Source of the DNA: Streptomyces sp. WM4235
Lineage (GTDB): Bacteria > Actinomycetota > Actinomycetes > Streptomycetales > Streptomycetaceae
Direction of reading: 5' to 3'
Assembly (NCBI RefSeq): GCF_001279725.1
Contig: NZ_LGDE01000013.1
Location: 77,585-141,584, forward strand
DNA: 64,000 nucleotides
The translations under genes and the position numbers were made by a program. Below, in pieces: positions 8,539 through 17,578 of the stretch. Under the pieces are notes generated by a model that searched no databases, was not told where the DNA came from, and saw nothing but the letters and a program-made list of their open reading frames with translations. The stretch's first letter is position 1. Each line of letters begins with the position of its first letter.

Positions 8539-9415
8539 GTGCCCGCATCCAGGGAGATCGATGGGGCGGCCGAGGTTCCCGAGTTCTACGGCAAGGAACT
8601 CCGGTGGCAGCGCGAGAAGGCTGGTCTGACCCTTGAACAGACTGTGCGGGGTTGCTTCTACTCGGTGAGCTTTCTCAGCGAGATCGAGCGGGGTCGGCGC
8701 CGCATGCCGGAGGATCTCGCGCAGCACGTGGACAAGGTGCTGGAGACGGACGGGTTCTTCGCCCGCTGCTGTGCGGACGTGAGGAAGGCCCGCCGGCACA
8801 TCCACGGCCGCTACTTCGCAGAGGTCTTGGAGATGGAGGCCCGTGCATCGGACATCGTCGAATGGGCGCCCACACTCATACCGGGTCCTCTGCAACTGGA
8901 GCCGTACATCGAGGCGGTGGTCTACGCGGCGCATCCCCAGGCGACGCAGGACGTGCTGAACGAGCGGATCAGGACGCGCAGGGAGCGGGCGTGGGTCATG
9001 GAGGACGCCGAGGGGCCCGTCTCGTGGGTCGTCCTGCACGAGTCGATCATTCAGCAACCGATTCTGGGATACGGCGACATGGCGGAGCAGCTCGCCCATG
9101 TCGCGGCCGTCGCCCGGCGTCGCCAATTCGTGCCGCAGATCCTTCCCTGTCGACGCGGGGGCGCACCCGTTCATGAGCGAGTCCACGTGGCTGATGGAGT
9201 TCAGCGGCGCTCCTCCGGTGATGTACACGGAGAGCATGTACACCGGTCAGGTGATCGAAGAGCCGGGGACGGTGAAGCAGTGTCGCAACGCCTATGACCG
9301 CTTGAGGGCCGCTGCGTTGCCGCCCGAACTGTCCCTGCGGCTGATCGAGTCGGCTGCGGCGGACTACCGGAACGGCAAGCGGCCGCGAGAGTTCTCCTCG
9401 CGGCTCACGGTGTAG
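8539..9415 (+). pseudogene. XRE-type HTH/DUF5753 regulator, broken by a one-base frameshift
   Basis: The N-terminal part (GTG 8539 onward, GGAAGGGG upstream) has a helix-turn-helix at about residues 15-70 (LRWQREKAGLTLEQ) followed by the DUF5753 domain. Near 9145-9148 the frame is lost: ATC CTT CCC TGT should read ATC CTT CCC GTC, so one extra C or T is present. The next frame then carries the missing C-terminus (VDAGAHPFMSESTW... to stop at 9415). With one base removed, the protein would be about 291 aa and full length. The break lies in CCTTCCCTG, so either real inactivation or a sequencing indel is possible. It is divergent from the 72-aa/ATP-binding pair. Confidence 0.8.
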
Positions 9416-9511
9416 GCCGACATGCAAGGCTGTCGGCCGGGGAGCTGTCCGGCTGACGGTGGTGGCCGGTACCGGCGGGTACGGCGTCGGGCGCTCGGTA
9501 GGGTGGGCCGC

Positions 9512-9976
9512 ATGTACGGCTACGACCAGACTCCGGGCGCCCAGCAGCAGGGCTATGCGCAGCAGCCCCCGCCCCAGCAGGGCTACGCGCAGCAGCCGCC
9601 GCTGTACCCCGAGCCCTCGCCGCCGTCGCTCGCCGACGCGGTGCGGGCCTTCACGACCGGGTCCCTGTCCGCCGAGGACTTCCAGCAGATCTTCGCGACG
9701 TCCAAGGTCTACTGCCCGCGCGGTGACACCCCGGGCTTCCTGGCGCTGCACAACACGCAGCAGCCGGTGATCCCCATGTTCACCACGCTCAAGGAACTGC
9801 GCCAGTACGCCGGCAAGGAGTCCAAGTACTTCGTGATCACCGGTGCCGAGGTGATCGATCTGCTGCCGACCGGCTACGGATTCGTCCTCGACATGGAGGG
9901 CGACCACCGGATGGTGTTCGACGCGAAGGCCGTCGAGCAGATGGTCGACTTCGCGATGCGCCGGATGTACGGCTAG
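9512..9976 (+). CDS. SseB family protein
   Basis: 154 aa. An N-terminal low-complexity part (residues 1-40) contains tandem QQGYAQQPP-like repeats rich in Gln, Pro and Tyr. It is followed by an SseB-type domain (about residues 45-150) with PMFTTLKELRQY and the C-terminal VLDMEGDHRMVFDAKAVEQM. SseB-domain proteins are common in Streptomyces, and their role is not established. Start ATG 9512 follows GGTAGGGTGGG. A hairpin at 10020-10056 ends the unit. Confidence 0.8.
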   Translation: MYGYDQTPGAQQQGYAQQPPPQQGYAQQPPLYPEPSPPSLADAVRAFTTGSLSAEDFQQIFATSKVYCPRGDTPGFLALHNTQQPVIPMFTTLKELRQYAGKESKYFVITGAEVIDLLPTGYGFVLDMEGDHRMVFDAKAVEQMVDFAMRRMYG

Positions 9977-10019
9977 TCCGGGCCCTCCCCACGCGGCACA
10001 CGGCTCTCCCCGCACCTCG

Positions 10020-10056
10020 CATCGGCCCGTCCCGGCACCGCCGGGGCGGGCCGATG
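10020..10056. terminator. hairpin terminator between SseB gene and membrane gene
   Basis: Arms CATCGGCCCG and CGGGCCGATG with inner CCCGGC/GCCGGG enclose a 3-nt loop. It sits between two convergent genes and can serve both. Confidence 0.7.
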
Positions 10057-10114
10057 TCGTCGCGGGTCGGTGTGTACCGGCTCGGGCGCGACCCGGTTCG
10101 GGCGCGGCGCGGGT

Positions 10115-10570
10115 TCAGGCGCGGTCGGCTCGGGCGCGGTGCGTCCGGCGGCGCCAGGCGAGGGCGGCGGCGGTGCCCAGCAGGAGCGCGGGTACGGCCC
10201 AGGCCCAGAGCACGTCGAGGTCCGGGCGGTGGGCCAGGCTCTGCCGAACGCCGGCGAAGGCGACGACCAGGGCCACGTAGCCCGTGCCCTCGCCGCCCTC
10301 GGTGACCGCGGCCCAGCGGAGCAGCAGGCAGCCGACGAAGCAGAACGCGCTCCAGGTGGCGAGGTACGCCCACGGGGAGCCGGGCTGCGGCGACAGCGGC
10401 ATGCCGGTCGATGCCCAGCGGAAGGCGGCGTAACCGGCGCCGAAGAGGCAGGCCGCGGTGACGAGGGACCAGAGGACCGCGGAGAGCACGGACGATGTGC
10501 GGCGCTCGTCGCGCTCGTCGCTGCCGACGTTCTCGGCGTGCTGGTTGCTGTTCCAGTCGATGTCGTCCAT
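10115..10570 (-). CDS. hypothetical membrane protein
   Basis: 151 aa with a polar, acidic N-terminus (residues 1-27, MDDIDWNSN) and four hydrophobic segments at roughly residues 30-52, 66-86, 92-110 and 118-138, then a basic tail. Start at ATG 10570 has an acidic cytoplasmic N-terminus and a GGGGCCACC leader. No motif points to a transport or enzymatic role. It is divergent from the pirin gene. Confidence 0.75.
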   Translation of the reverse strand: MDDIDWNSNQHAENVGSDERDERRTSSVLSAVLWSLVTAACLFGAGYAAFRWASTGMPLSPQPGSPWAYLATWSAFCFVGCLLLRWAAVTEGGEGTGYVALVVAFAGVRQSLAHRPDLDVLWAWAVPALLLGTAAALAWRRRTHRARADRA

Positions 10571-10692
10571 GCGGTGGCCCCTTCGGTCGGTCCTCGTCCC
10601 CTGTCCGGTGGAAAGACTCGGGTCAGGGGCTCTGGGTTGACGCGGGAATGACATCGGGTGGCGCGCTGTTCTGCGAGGTGTGGCAGAAAGTT

Positions 10693-10711
10693 CGAGTTTC
10701 AACTAAACTCG
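10693..10711. promoter_or_regulatory. inverted repeat in the pirin promoter
   Basis: CGAGTTT (10693-10699), 5-bp spacer, AAACTCG (10705-10711), ending 22 bp before the pirin ATG. The AT-rich arms stand out from the local GC content and resemble MarR-type operators. It is shared with the divergent membrane gene. Confidence 0.5.
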
Positions 10712-10733
10712 ACGCCAGAAGGAGGTTCCGACC

Positions 10734-11696
10734 ATGCCTGCAGTGACTGTGGAGAACCCGTTGACGCTCCCCCGCGTCGCGGAGCCCGCCCAGGAGACCG
10801 CCGCCCGCAAGGTGCTGGCCGTCACGACCGCCCCGGGTGGTTTCGAGGGCGAGGGGTTCCCGGTGCGCCGCGCGTTCGCCGGGATCAACTACCAGTACCT
10901 CGACCCGTTCATCATGATGGACCAGATGGGCGAGGTGGAGTACGCGCCGGGCGAGCCGAAGGGCACCCCCTGGCACCCCCACCGCGGCTTCGAGACCGTC
11001 ACGTACCTCATCGACGGAACCTTCGTCCACCAGGACAGCAACGGCGGCGGCGGAGTCATCAACGGGGGCGACACCCAGTGGATGACCGCCGGTTCGGGCC
11101 TCCTGCACATCGAGGCCCCGCCGGAGTCCCTCGTCGTCTCGGGCGGGCTCTTCCACGGCCTCCAGCTGTGGGTGAACCTCCCGGCCACCGACAAGATGAT
11201 GCCCCCGCGCTACCAGGACATCGGCGGCGGCCAGGTCCAGTTGCTGTCCACCCCGGACGGCGGCTCGCTGCTCCGCGTGATCGCCGGTGAACTGGACGGC
11301 CACGAGGGCCCCGGCATCACCCACACCCCGATCACGATGATCCACGCGACCATCACCCCGGGCGCGCAGATCACCCTGCCGTGGCGCGAGGACTTCAACG
11401 CCCTCGCCTACGTACTGGCCGGGCGCGGCTCGGTGGGCCAGGACCGCCGGCCGATCCACAAGGGCCAGACGGCGGTGTTCGGCGAGGGCGGTTCCCTGAC
11501 CGTCCGCGCGGACGAGTCCCAGGACTCCAACGCCCCGGACCTGGAGGTCGTCCTGCTCGGCGGCCGCCCGATCCGTGAGCCGATGGCGCACTACGGTCCG
11601 TTCGTCATGAACAGCAAGCACGAACTCCAGCAGGCCTTCGACGACTTCCAGGCCGGCCGCCTGGGCACCGTCCCCACGACGGCGCGCACCCGCTGA
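10734..11696 (+). CDS. pirin family protein
   Basis: 320 aa bicupin. The N-terminal cupin carries the metal set H81, H83, H125, E127 (contexts PWHPHRGFET and LLHIEAP), with the same spacing as in characterised pirins. Family members bind Fe and act as quercetin dioxygenase-like enzymes or redox-dependent transcription cofactors; which applies here is unknown. The C-terminal domain (about residues 200-300) is the pirin_C cupin without a metal set. Start ATG 10734 has a strong AGAAGGAGG site. It is monocistronic and ends in a long hairpin shared with the AI-2E gene. Confidence 0.93.
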   Translation: MPAVTVENPLTLPRVAEPAQETAARKVLAVTTAPGGFEGEGFPVRRAFAGINYQYLDPFIMMDQMGEVEYAPGEPKGTPWHPHRGFETVTYLIDGTFVHQDSNGGGGVINGGDTQWMTAGSGLLHIEAPPESLVVSGGLFHGLQLWVNLPATDKMMPPRYQDIGGGQVQLLSTPDGGSLLRVIAGELDGHEGPGITHTPITMIHATITPGAQITLPWREDFNALAYVLAGRGSVGQDRRPIHKGQTAVFGEGGSLTVRADESQDSNAPDLEVVLLGGRPIREPMAHYGPFVMNSKHELQQAFDDFQAGRLGTVPTTARTR

Positions 11697-11720
11697 CCGA
11701 CCGCCCCACGCGGTCACCCC

Positions 11721-11762
11721 ACGACGAAGGCGCCCCCGGATTCCGGGCGGCGCCTTCGTCGT
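11721..11762. terminator. bidirectional terminator, pirin/AI-2E
   Basis: Perfect 14-bp arms ACGACGAAGGCGCC (11721-11734) and GGCGCCTTCGTCGT (11749-11762) between convergent genes. Confidence 0.85.
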
Positions 11763-11794
11763 GCGCGGTGCCGGCGTGCGCCGGCCAGGCTGCC

Positions 11795-12874
11795 TCAGGC
11801 CGGGGCCGTCTCGTGGTCCGGGGCGGCCGGGGTGCCGTAGCGGGTGCGGAGTTCCGACGCGATGCCGAAGGCGGCGGCGGTGAGGGGGACGGCGAGCAGC
11901 ATGCCGAGGATCCCGGCCACGCCGGCGCCGGCCGTGATGGCCAACATGACCACCGCCGGGTGCATCTGCACGGTGCGGCTCTGGATCATCGGCTGGAGCA
12001 CGTGGCCCTCCAACACCTGTACGGCGAGCACCACGCCGAGCACCCACAGGCCGGTCACCCACCCCCGGTCGGCGAGGGCGACGAGGACGGCGATGGCGCC
12101 GGACAGGAACGCGCCGAGGTACGGGATGTAGGCGCCGACGAAGACCAGCGCGCCCAGACCGAACGCGCCGGGCACGCGCAGGATCAGCAGGCCGGTCGTG
12201 ATGCAGACGGCGTCGATCAGGGCGATGAAGGTGGTTCCGCGCATGAACCCCTCGACGGCCTCGAACGCCCGCCGGGCCATCGCCTCCACGACGTCGCCCG
12301 CCGCGCGCGGCCCCAGCGAACGCAGGGCGCCGACGGCGCGGTCGGAGTCCCGCAGGAAGAAGAAGATCAGCAGGAGCGCCAGGATCGAGGTGCCGATGAC
12401 CTCACCGACGACGCTCATGCCGGCGATCACCCCGGAGGCGGCCGTGCCGCCGAACTTCGCCAGCAGCCCCTTCGCGTTCTCCGCCATGTCCTCCAACGAG
12501 GTCCCGGCGGCGCCCAGGTGCCGGGCGAGGTCCTCGCCGGCGCGCCGCAGCGAGGCGACGATCTGGTCGCCCGTGTCGATCAGCGCGAGTGAGACGGCGT
12601 ACGAGACCCCGCCGACGAACGCCACCACCGCCAGGCAGGTCAGCGCGGCGGCGAGCGACCGGTTGACCTTCATGCGGATCAGCCGCCGGTGCATCGGACC
12701 GAGCAGGGCCGTCCCGAGCAGGGCGAGCAGCGCGGGCGTCACGGCGGTCCGGAAGGTGACGCACAACCAGACGAGCACCGCGACCACGCCGGTGACGAGC
12801 AGGAGGACGGCGCACCAGGCGGCCAGCCGCCGGACGGGCTCGGGGAGCAGGGGAGTCGACACCGCTGCATCCAA
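11795..12874 (-). CDS. AI-2E family transporter
   Basis: 359 aa integral membrane protein of the AI-2E/PerM family. It has two N-terminal membrane helices (about residues 18-65), a long amphipathic middle (about residues 100-165), and five to six C-terminal helices (from about 155 to 340) with the family pattern GAYIPYLGAFLSG. Family members are linked to autoinducer-2 export or Na+/H+ exchange; the substrate here is unknown. The start at ATG 12874 has only a weak ribosome site, and the GTG 4 codons in is an alternative. It starts 22 bp after the SpoIIE-type gene on the same strand, so cotranscription is likely. Confidence 0.87.
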   Translation of the reverse strand: MDAAVSTPLLPEPVRRLAAWCAVLLLVTGVVAVLVWLCVTFRTAVTPALLALLGTALLGPMHRRLIRMKVNRSLAAALTCLAVVAFVGGVSYAVSLALIDTGDQIVASLRRAGEDLARHLGAAGTSLEDMAENAKGLLAKFGGTAASGVIAGMSVVGEVIGTSILALLLIFFFLRDSDRAVGALRSLGPRAAGDVVEAMARRAFEAVEGFMRGTTFIALIDAVCITTGLLILRVPGAFGLGALVFVGAYIPYLGAFLSGAIAVLVALADRGWVTGLWVLGVVLAVQVLEGHVLQPMIQSRTVQMHPAVVMLAITAGAGVAGILGMLLAVPLTAAAFGIASELRTRYGTPAAPDHETAPA

Positions 12875-12895
12875 CCACGCCCGGATCGTGCCCGC

Positions 12896-15121
12896 TCACG
12901 GGCGGGACGGGGTGACCGGGTCCGCGTCGGGGGCCGCGTCCGGGGCGGGTTCGGACTGCTCGCGCAGCTCGAACCAGATGGACTTGCCCTCGCCGCGCGG
13001 GTCGACGCCCCACGCGTCGGCGAGCATCTCCATCAGCAACACCCCGCGTCCGCTTGACGCCATCTCGCCCGGGTGCCGCTTGTGCGGCAACTCGTCGCTG
13101 GAGTCGGCCACCTCCACGCGCAGCCGCCTGGTCCCCGGCTCGCCCACCGCGTCCGCGACGAGCACCGCGTCGCCGTCCGTGTGCACCAGTACGTTCGTCA
13201 CCATCTCGGAGACCATCAGCACCGCCGAGTCGACCTGCTCGGAGTCCGCCCAGTCGTGCAGCAGCTCCCGGATCTGCTGCCGGGCTCCCGCGATCCGGGC
13301 CGGCTCCGCCTGCGCCACGGTCAGCAGGGTTCGGCGGGACGGTGGCGCCGGGTGGGTCTGCGGGGTGCCGCAGCCGCAGCCCACGCCCTCGCGGCACAGC
13401 AGGACCACGGCTATGTCGTCCTCGCGCCGATCGGCCAGCGGGCCGGTGGTGTGGTGCGAGGACGGCCCGTGCACGGCCTGGACCAGCAGGTCGGCCAGCT
13501 TCTCCAGGTGCCCGGCCGCCATGCCGTCGGCGTCGAGGGCCCCGTCGTCCGGGGTCTCGGCCTCCAGGACCGCCCGGAGCCGGGCCCAGCCCGTGTCCAG
13601 GTCGTGGCCGCCGGTCTCGATGAGCCCGTCGGTGCACAACATCATCGTCTCGCCGGGTTCGAGGGTGAACCGGGTCGTCGGGTAGTCGGTGTCCGGGACG
13701 ATGCCGAGCGGCAGCCCGCCCGCCGTGGACCGCATCAGCACGGTGCCGTCCGTCATCCGGACCACGGGCTCGGGATGCCCGGCGCGGGCCACCTCCAGCG
13801 TTCCCGTGCGCGGGTCGCACTCCACGTACAGGCAGGTCGCGAAGCGCGGGCTGAGGAAGTCGGTGTCGTCGTAGGACGCCGAGTCGGCCGTGTCCTGGGT
13901 GGAACACAGTCCGGCGAGGAACCGGGAGGCCCGCGAGAGCACCGCGTCCGGCCGGTGGCCCTCGGAGGCGTACGCCCGCACGGCGATCCGCAACTGCCCC
14001 ATCAGCCCGGCGGCCCGTACGTCATGGCCCTGCACGTCCCCGATGACCAGGGCGAACCGGCCCGAGGGCAGCGGGATCATGTCGTACCAGTCGCCGCCGA
14101 CCTGGAGTCCGCCGCCGGTCGGGACGTACCGGGCGGCGAGGGCCATGCCCGGGATCTCCGGACCGAGCTGCGGCATCATCGACCGCTGGAGGCCGGTGGT
14201 CAGCTCCCGCTCGGACTCCGCCACACCCGCCCGCTGGAGGGCCTGCGCCAGCATCCGGGCCACCGTGGTCAGCACGGACCGTTCGTCCGGCGAGAAGGAC
14301 ACCGGGTGCTTGAACGCGGCCATCCAGGCACCCATGGTCCGCCCGGCCACGATCAGCGGGAGGAAGGCCCAGGAGATCCGGCCGAAGTGCCGGGCGAGGG
14401 GCCAGGTCGCCGGGAAGCGGCGCTTGTAGTCCTCCGGGGACGGCAGGTAGATCGCCCGCCCGGTGCGCACGACCTCCGCCGCCGGATAGTCCGTGTCCAG
14501 CCGCATCTCCGCGAAGGGCCCCTCGGCATCCGGCCCGTGCCCGTGGCGCCCGATGAGCGACAGCCGGTCGCCGGCCACGCCGAAGACGGCCAACCCGTCG
14601 GGGCTGAACCCGGGCATCGACAGCGACGCCGCCACCCGCAGCACCTCGGCCGTGGACCGCGCCTCGGCCAGCGCCCGGCCCGCGTCCAGCAGGAACGCCT
14701 CGCGGGAGCGCCGCCAGTCCCCGGTGATCGGGGTGTGCACGGCGGTGGTGCCGGGCTGCGGCTCGGCGATCTCCTGGATGGTGCCGATCAGCTCGTAGTC
14801 CACCCGACCGTCCGGGCCGCGGTTCTCCACGGGCTTGGAACGGCTGCGCACGGTGCGCAGCACCCGCCCGTCCTCGTCCATGATCCGCAGCCGGGCCTCG
14901 GCGAGGGTGCCCTCGGCGACGGCCAGGTTCACGATGCCGTTGATCTCGTTCCAGTCCACCGGGTGGAACCGGGACCGTACGGCGACCTCCGGCAGGACGA
15001 CGTGTTCCGGGGGCAGCCCGAGCAGCCGGGCGGCCTCGCAGTCGAGCGTGACGGTCCCGGACCCGTTGTCCCATCGCCACAGGCCGGTCGCGACAGCGGC
15101 CAGGACATCCTCGGTACGCAC
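12896..15121 (-). CDS. PAS-GAF-SpoIIE phosphatase-ATPase signalling protein
   Basis: About 741 aa multidomain regulator. Domains in order: PAS (about 5-105, begins near LWRWDN), GAF (about 130-285), a PPM/SpoIIE serine phosphatase (about 310-535; metal-binding GGDWYDMIPL, GDVQGHD and later LCTDGLIE), then an RsbW-like ATPase (about 575-700; SEMVTNVLVH and GRGVLLMEMLADAWGV). It therefore joins a phosphatase for an anti-anti-sigma factor with a kinase-like anti-sigma domain in one chain. The start is uncertain: GTG 15121 (VRTEDVL) matches relatives, while the open frame extends to 15322 through a low-complexity Gly/Arg stretch. Confidence 0.9.
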   Translation of the reverse strand: MRTEDVLAAVATGLWRWDNGSGTVTLDCEAARLLGLPPEHVVLPEVAVRSRFHPVDWNEINGIVNLAVAEGTLAEARLRIMDEDGRVLRTVRSRSKPVENRGPDGRVDYELIGTIQEIAEPQPGTTAVHTPITGDWRRSREAFLLDAGRALAEARSTAEVLRVAASLSMPGFSPDGLAVFGVAGDRLSLIGRHGHGPDAEGPFAEMRLDTDYPAAEVVRTGRAIYLPSPEDYKRRFPATWPLARHFGRISWAFLPLIVAGRTMGAWMAAFKHPVSFSPDERSVLTTVARMLAQALQRAGVAESERELTTGLQRSMMPQLGPEIPGMALAARYVPTGGGLQVGGDWYDMIPLPSGRFALVIGDVQGHDVRAAGLMGQLRIAVRAYASEGHRPDAVLSRASRFLAGLCSTQDTADSASYDDTDFLSPRFATCLYVECDPRTGTLEVARAGHPEPVVRMTDGTVLMRSTAGGLPLGIVPDTDYPTTRFTLEPGETMMLCTDGLIETGGHDLDTGWARLRAVLEAETPDDGALDADGMAAGHLEKLADLLVQAVHGPSSHHTTGPLADRREDDIAVVLLCREGVGCGCGTPQTHPAPPSRRTLLTVAQAEPARIAGARQQIRELLHDWADSEQVDSAVLMVSEMVTNVLVHTDGDAVLVADAVGEPGTRRLRVEVADSSDELPHKRHPGEMASSGRGVLLMEMLADAWGVDPRGEGKSIWFELREQSEPAPDAAPDADPVTPSRP

Positions 15122-15167
15122 TCGGTCATCTTTACAGGTGATGATCCGGGCGTGCCTGTTCACGGCC

Positions 15168-15250
15168 CCCGGCCCCGCCTCCCGGCCGTAGCCCGCACCC
15201 GCCTTCCGGCCGTGGCCCGCCCCGCCTCCCGGCCGTGGCCCGCACCCGTC
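15168..15250. repeat. degenerate GC-rich tandem repeat
   Basis: Three imperfect units of about 25 bp built on CCTCCCGGCCGTGGCCCGC lie between the SpoIIE-type gene and aspS. They are non-coding if GTG 15121 is the start of the SpoIIE-type gene. Confidence 0.55.
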
Positions 15251-15405
15251 CCGGGTCGCGCCCGGGGGCTGCCCGCGAGCCCCGCCGCGAGCGGCCACAC
15301 GGCCGCCGGGCGGGGCCGTCACGGCCCCGCCCGCGCGGCCGGGGCCCGGACGGTAACCTGGGGACGGTTGAATCCACCCTGGTATCGCGAAGAACTGGAT
15401 GACTG

Positions 15406-17211
15406 ATGCATCGGTACAGGTCCCACACGTGCGGCGAGCTCCGAGCCTCCGACGTCAACGCCGACGTCAGGCTGAGCGGCTGGCTGCACAACCGTCGAGA
15501 CCTGGGCGGCATCCTCTTCATCGATCTCCGTGACCACTACGGCATCACGCAGCTCGTGGCCCGTCCCGGCACCGCCGCGAACGAGGCCCTGAGCAGCGTC
15601 TCCAAGGAGACCGTCGTCCGGATCGACGGCAAGGTCCTCTCCCGTGGCGCGGACAACGTGAACCCGGAGCTGCCCACCGGAGACATCGAGATCGAGGTCT
15701 CCGAGGTCGAGGTGCTCGGCGCGTCCGCCCCGCTGCCCTTCACCATCAACACCGACGACGGGGTGAACGAGGAGCGCCGACTGGAGTACCGCTTCCTCGA
15801 CCTGCGTCGCGAGCGCATGCACCGCAACATCATGCTGCGCTCGGCCGTCATCGCCTCCATCCGCTCGAAGATGGTGGCCCTCGGCTTCAACGAGATGGCG
15901 ACCCCGATCCTCACCGCGACCTCCCCCGAGGGCGCCCGTGACTTCGTCGTCCCGTCCCGCCTCAACCCGGGCAAGTTCTACGCCCTGCCGCAGGCGCCGC
16001 AGCAGTTCAAGCAGCTGCTGATGATCTCCGGCTTCGACCGGTACTTCCAGATCGCGCCCTGCTTCCGCGACGAGGACGCCCGCGCCGACCGTTCGCCGGG
16101 CGAGTTCTACCAGCTCGACGTCGAGATGTCCTTCGTCGAGCAGGAGGACGTCTTCCAGCCGATCGAGCGCCTGATGACCGAGCTCTTCACCGAGTTCGGC
16201 AACGGCCGCGAGGTCACCTCCCCCTTCCCGCGGATCCCGTTCCGCGAGTCGATGCTGAAGTACGGCAACGACAAGCCCGACCTGCGCGCCAAGCTGGAAC
16301 TCGTCGACATCACCGACGTGTTCGAGGGCTCGGAGTTCAAGGCGTTCGCCGGCAAGCACGTGCGCGCGCTGGCCGTCCCGGACACCGCCGCGCAGCCCCG
16401 CAAGTTCTTCGACGGCCTCGGCGAGTACGCGATCTCGCTCGGCGCCAAGGGCCTGGCCTGGGTCCGCGTGGGCGAGGACGGCGCGCTGACCGGCCCGATC
16501 GCCAAGTTCCTCACCGAGGAGAACGTCAAGGTCCTCACCGAGCGTCTCGGCCTCGCGGCCGGCCACGCCGTGTTCTTCGGCGCGGGCGAGTTCGACGAGG
16601 TCTCCAAGATCATGTCCGGCGTCCGCGTCGAGGCGGCCAAGCGCGCGGGCCACTTCGAGGAGAACGTCTTCCGCTTCTGCTGGATCGTCGACTTCCCGAT
16701 GTACGAGAAGGACGAGGAGACCGGCAAGATCGACTTCTCCCACAACCCGTTCTCCATGCCCCAGGGCGGCATGAAGGACCTGGAGGAGAAGGACCCGCTG
16801 GACATCCTGGCCTGGCAGTACGACATCGTCTGCAACGGCATCGAGCTGTCCTCCGGCGCCATCCGCAACCACGAGCCCGAGGTCATGCTGAAGGCCTTCG
16901 AGATCGCCGGTTACGAGGCCGAGACCGTCGAGCGCGAGTTCGCCGGCATGCTCCGCGCGTTCCGTCTCGGCGCCCCGCCGCACGGTGGCATCGCCCCCGG
17001 CGTCGACCGCATCGTGATGCTGCTCGCCGACGAGCCGAACATCCGCGAGACGATCGCCTTCCCGCTCAACGGCAACGCGCAGGACCTGATGATGGGCGCG
17101 CCCACCGTCCTGGAGGAGACCCGCCTGCGCGAGCTGAACATCGCGCTGCGCAAGCCGGTCGAGACCAAGGAGACCGAGCCCGTCGAGAAGTCGGTCAAGC
17201 AGCACCAGTAG
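15406..17211 (+). CDS. aspS: aspartyl-tRNA synthetase
   Basis: 601 aa class IIb aminoacyl-tRNA synthetase charging tRNA-Asp. The N-terminal OB-fold anticodon domain (about residues 1-105) contains [19 protein letters not shown]. Motif 2 reads [17 protein letters not shown], an actinobacterial-looking variant with two extra residues. The bacterial GAD insertion spans about 285-415. Motif 3 is [16 protein letters not shown] near the C-terminus. Start at ATG 15406 with GGATGA upstream gives the conserved [12 protein letters not shown]. Whether it is discriminating or also charges tRNA-Asn cannot be told from the sequence alone. Followed by two hairpins. Confidence 0.98.
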   Translation: MHRYRSHTCGELRASDVNADVRLSGWLHNRRDLGGILFIDLRDHYGITQLVARPGTAANEALSSVSKETVVRIDGKVLSRGADNVNPELPTGDIEIEVSEVEVLGASAPLPFTINTDDGVNEERRLEYRFLDLRRERMHRNIMLRSAVIASIRSKMVALGFNEMATPILTATSPEGARDFVVPSRLNPGKFYALPQAPQQFKQLLMISGFDRYFQIAPCFRDEDARADRSPGEFYQLDVEMSFVEQEDVFQPIERLMTELFTEFGNGREVTSPFPRIPFRESMLKYGNDKPDLRAKLELVDITDVFEGSEFKAFAGKHVRALAVPDTAAQPRKFFDGLGEYAISLGAKGLAWVRVGEDGALTGPIAKFLTEENVKVLTERLGLAAGHAVFFGAGEFDEVSKIMSGVRVEAAKRAGHFEENVFRFCWIVDFPMYEKDEETGKIDFSHNPFSMPQGGMKDLEEKDPLDILAWQYDIVCNGIELSSGAIRNHEPEVMLKAFEIAGYEAETVEREFAGMLRAFRLGAPPHGGIAPGVDRIVMLLADEPNIRETIAFPLNGNAQDLMMGAPTVLEETRLRELNIALRKPVETKETEPVEKSVKQHQ

Positions 17212-17322
17212 GAACCCGCGGGCCCCGCGCGGGCCCGCGCGGGTTGCGGGTTGCCGGTTGCCGGTTGCGGTTTGTGCGGCGGCTTGGGTGGCTCGTACGG
17301 CTTGTGCGGCTTGTGTGAAGTA

Positions 17323-17358
17323 GGGCGGCGCTCCCGGATGTCCGGGGCGCCGCCCTTT
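17323..17358 (+). terminator. intrinsic terminator downstream of aspS
   Basis: GGGCGGCGC/GCGCCGCCC arms with inner CCCGGA/TCCGGG, directly followed by TTTT on the + strand. Likely the true end of the aspS transcript. Confidence 0.85.
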
Positions 17359-17517
17359 TCCGTGGCCGGCTGCGGGGCTGCGGGGCCGCGCCCCTGTGGC
17401 TGCTGTGGCTCGTCACGGCGCCTTCCGGGTGTCCGGGGCCGGGGTCGTGCCTCCGGCGGGCCGCGTGGCGCCGCAGGGCGCACCGGGGGGCCCCACGGCC
17501 CGGGCGGGCCGGGTACG

Positions 17518-17563
17518 CGAGAAGGCCGCCGCCCCCGGGGTACCGGGGGCGGCGGCCTTCTCG
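17518..17563 (-). terminator. 21-bp perfect hairpin, terminator of VWA gene
   Basis: Two perfect 21-bp arms (17518-17538 and 17543-17563) with a GGTA loop, 15 bp beyond the VWA stop codon. Confidence 0.8.
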
Positions 17564-17578
17564 TACGAGCCGGTCGAC

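Larger units (their letters stand above)
17212..17578. other. intergenic stretch aspS to VWA gene: three hairpins, no gene
   Basis: 367 bp without a credible gene. Right after aspS comes a GC hairpin (AACCCGCG...CGCGGGTT), then runs of short direct repeats (GGTTGCC three times; CTTGTGCGG twice), a T-tailed terminator, and finally a very long hairpin serving the VWA gene. Confidence 0.8.

Noticed and set aside
15168..15250. Repeat region as an N-terminal extension of the SpoIIE-type protein
   Set aside because: The extension is low-complexity and the family start lies at GTG 15121.
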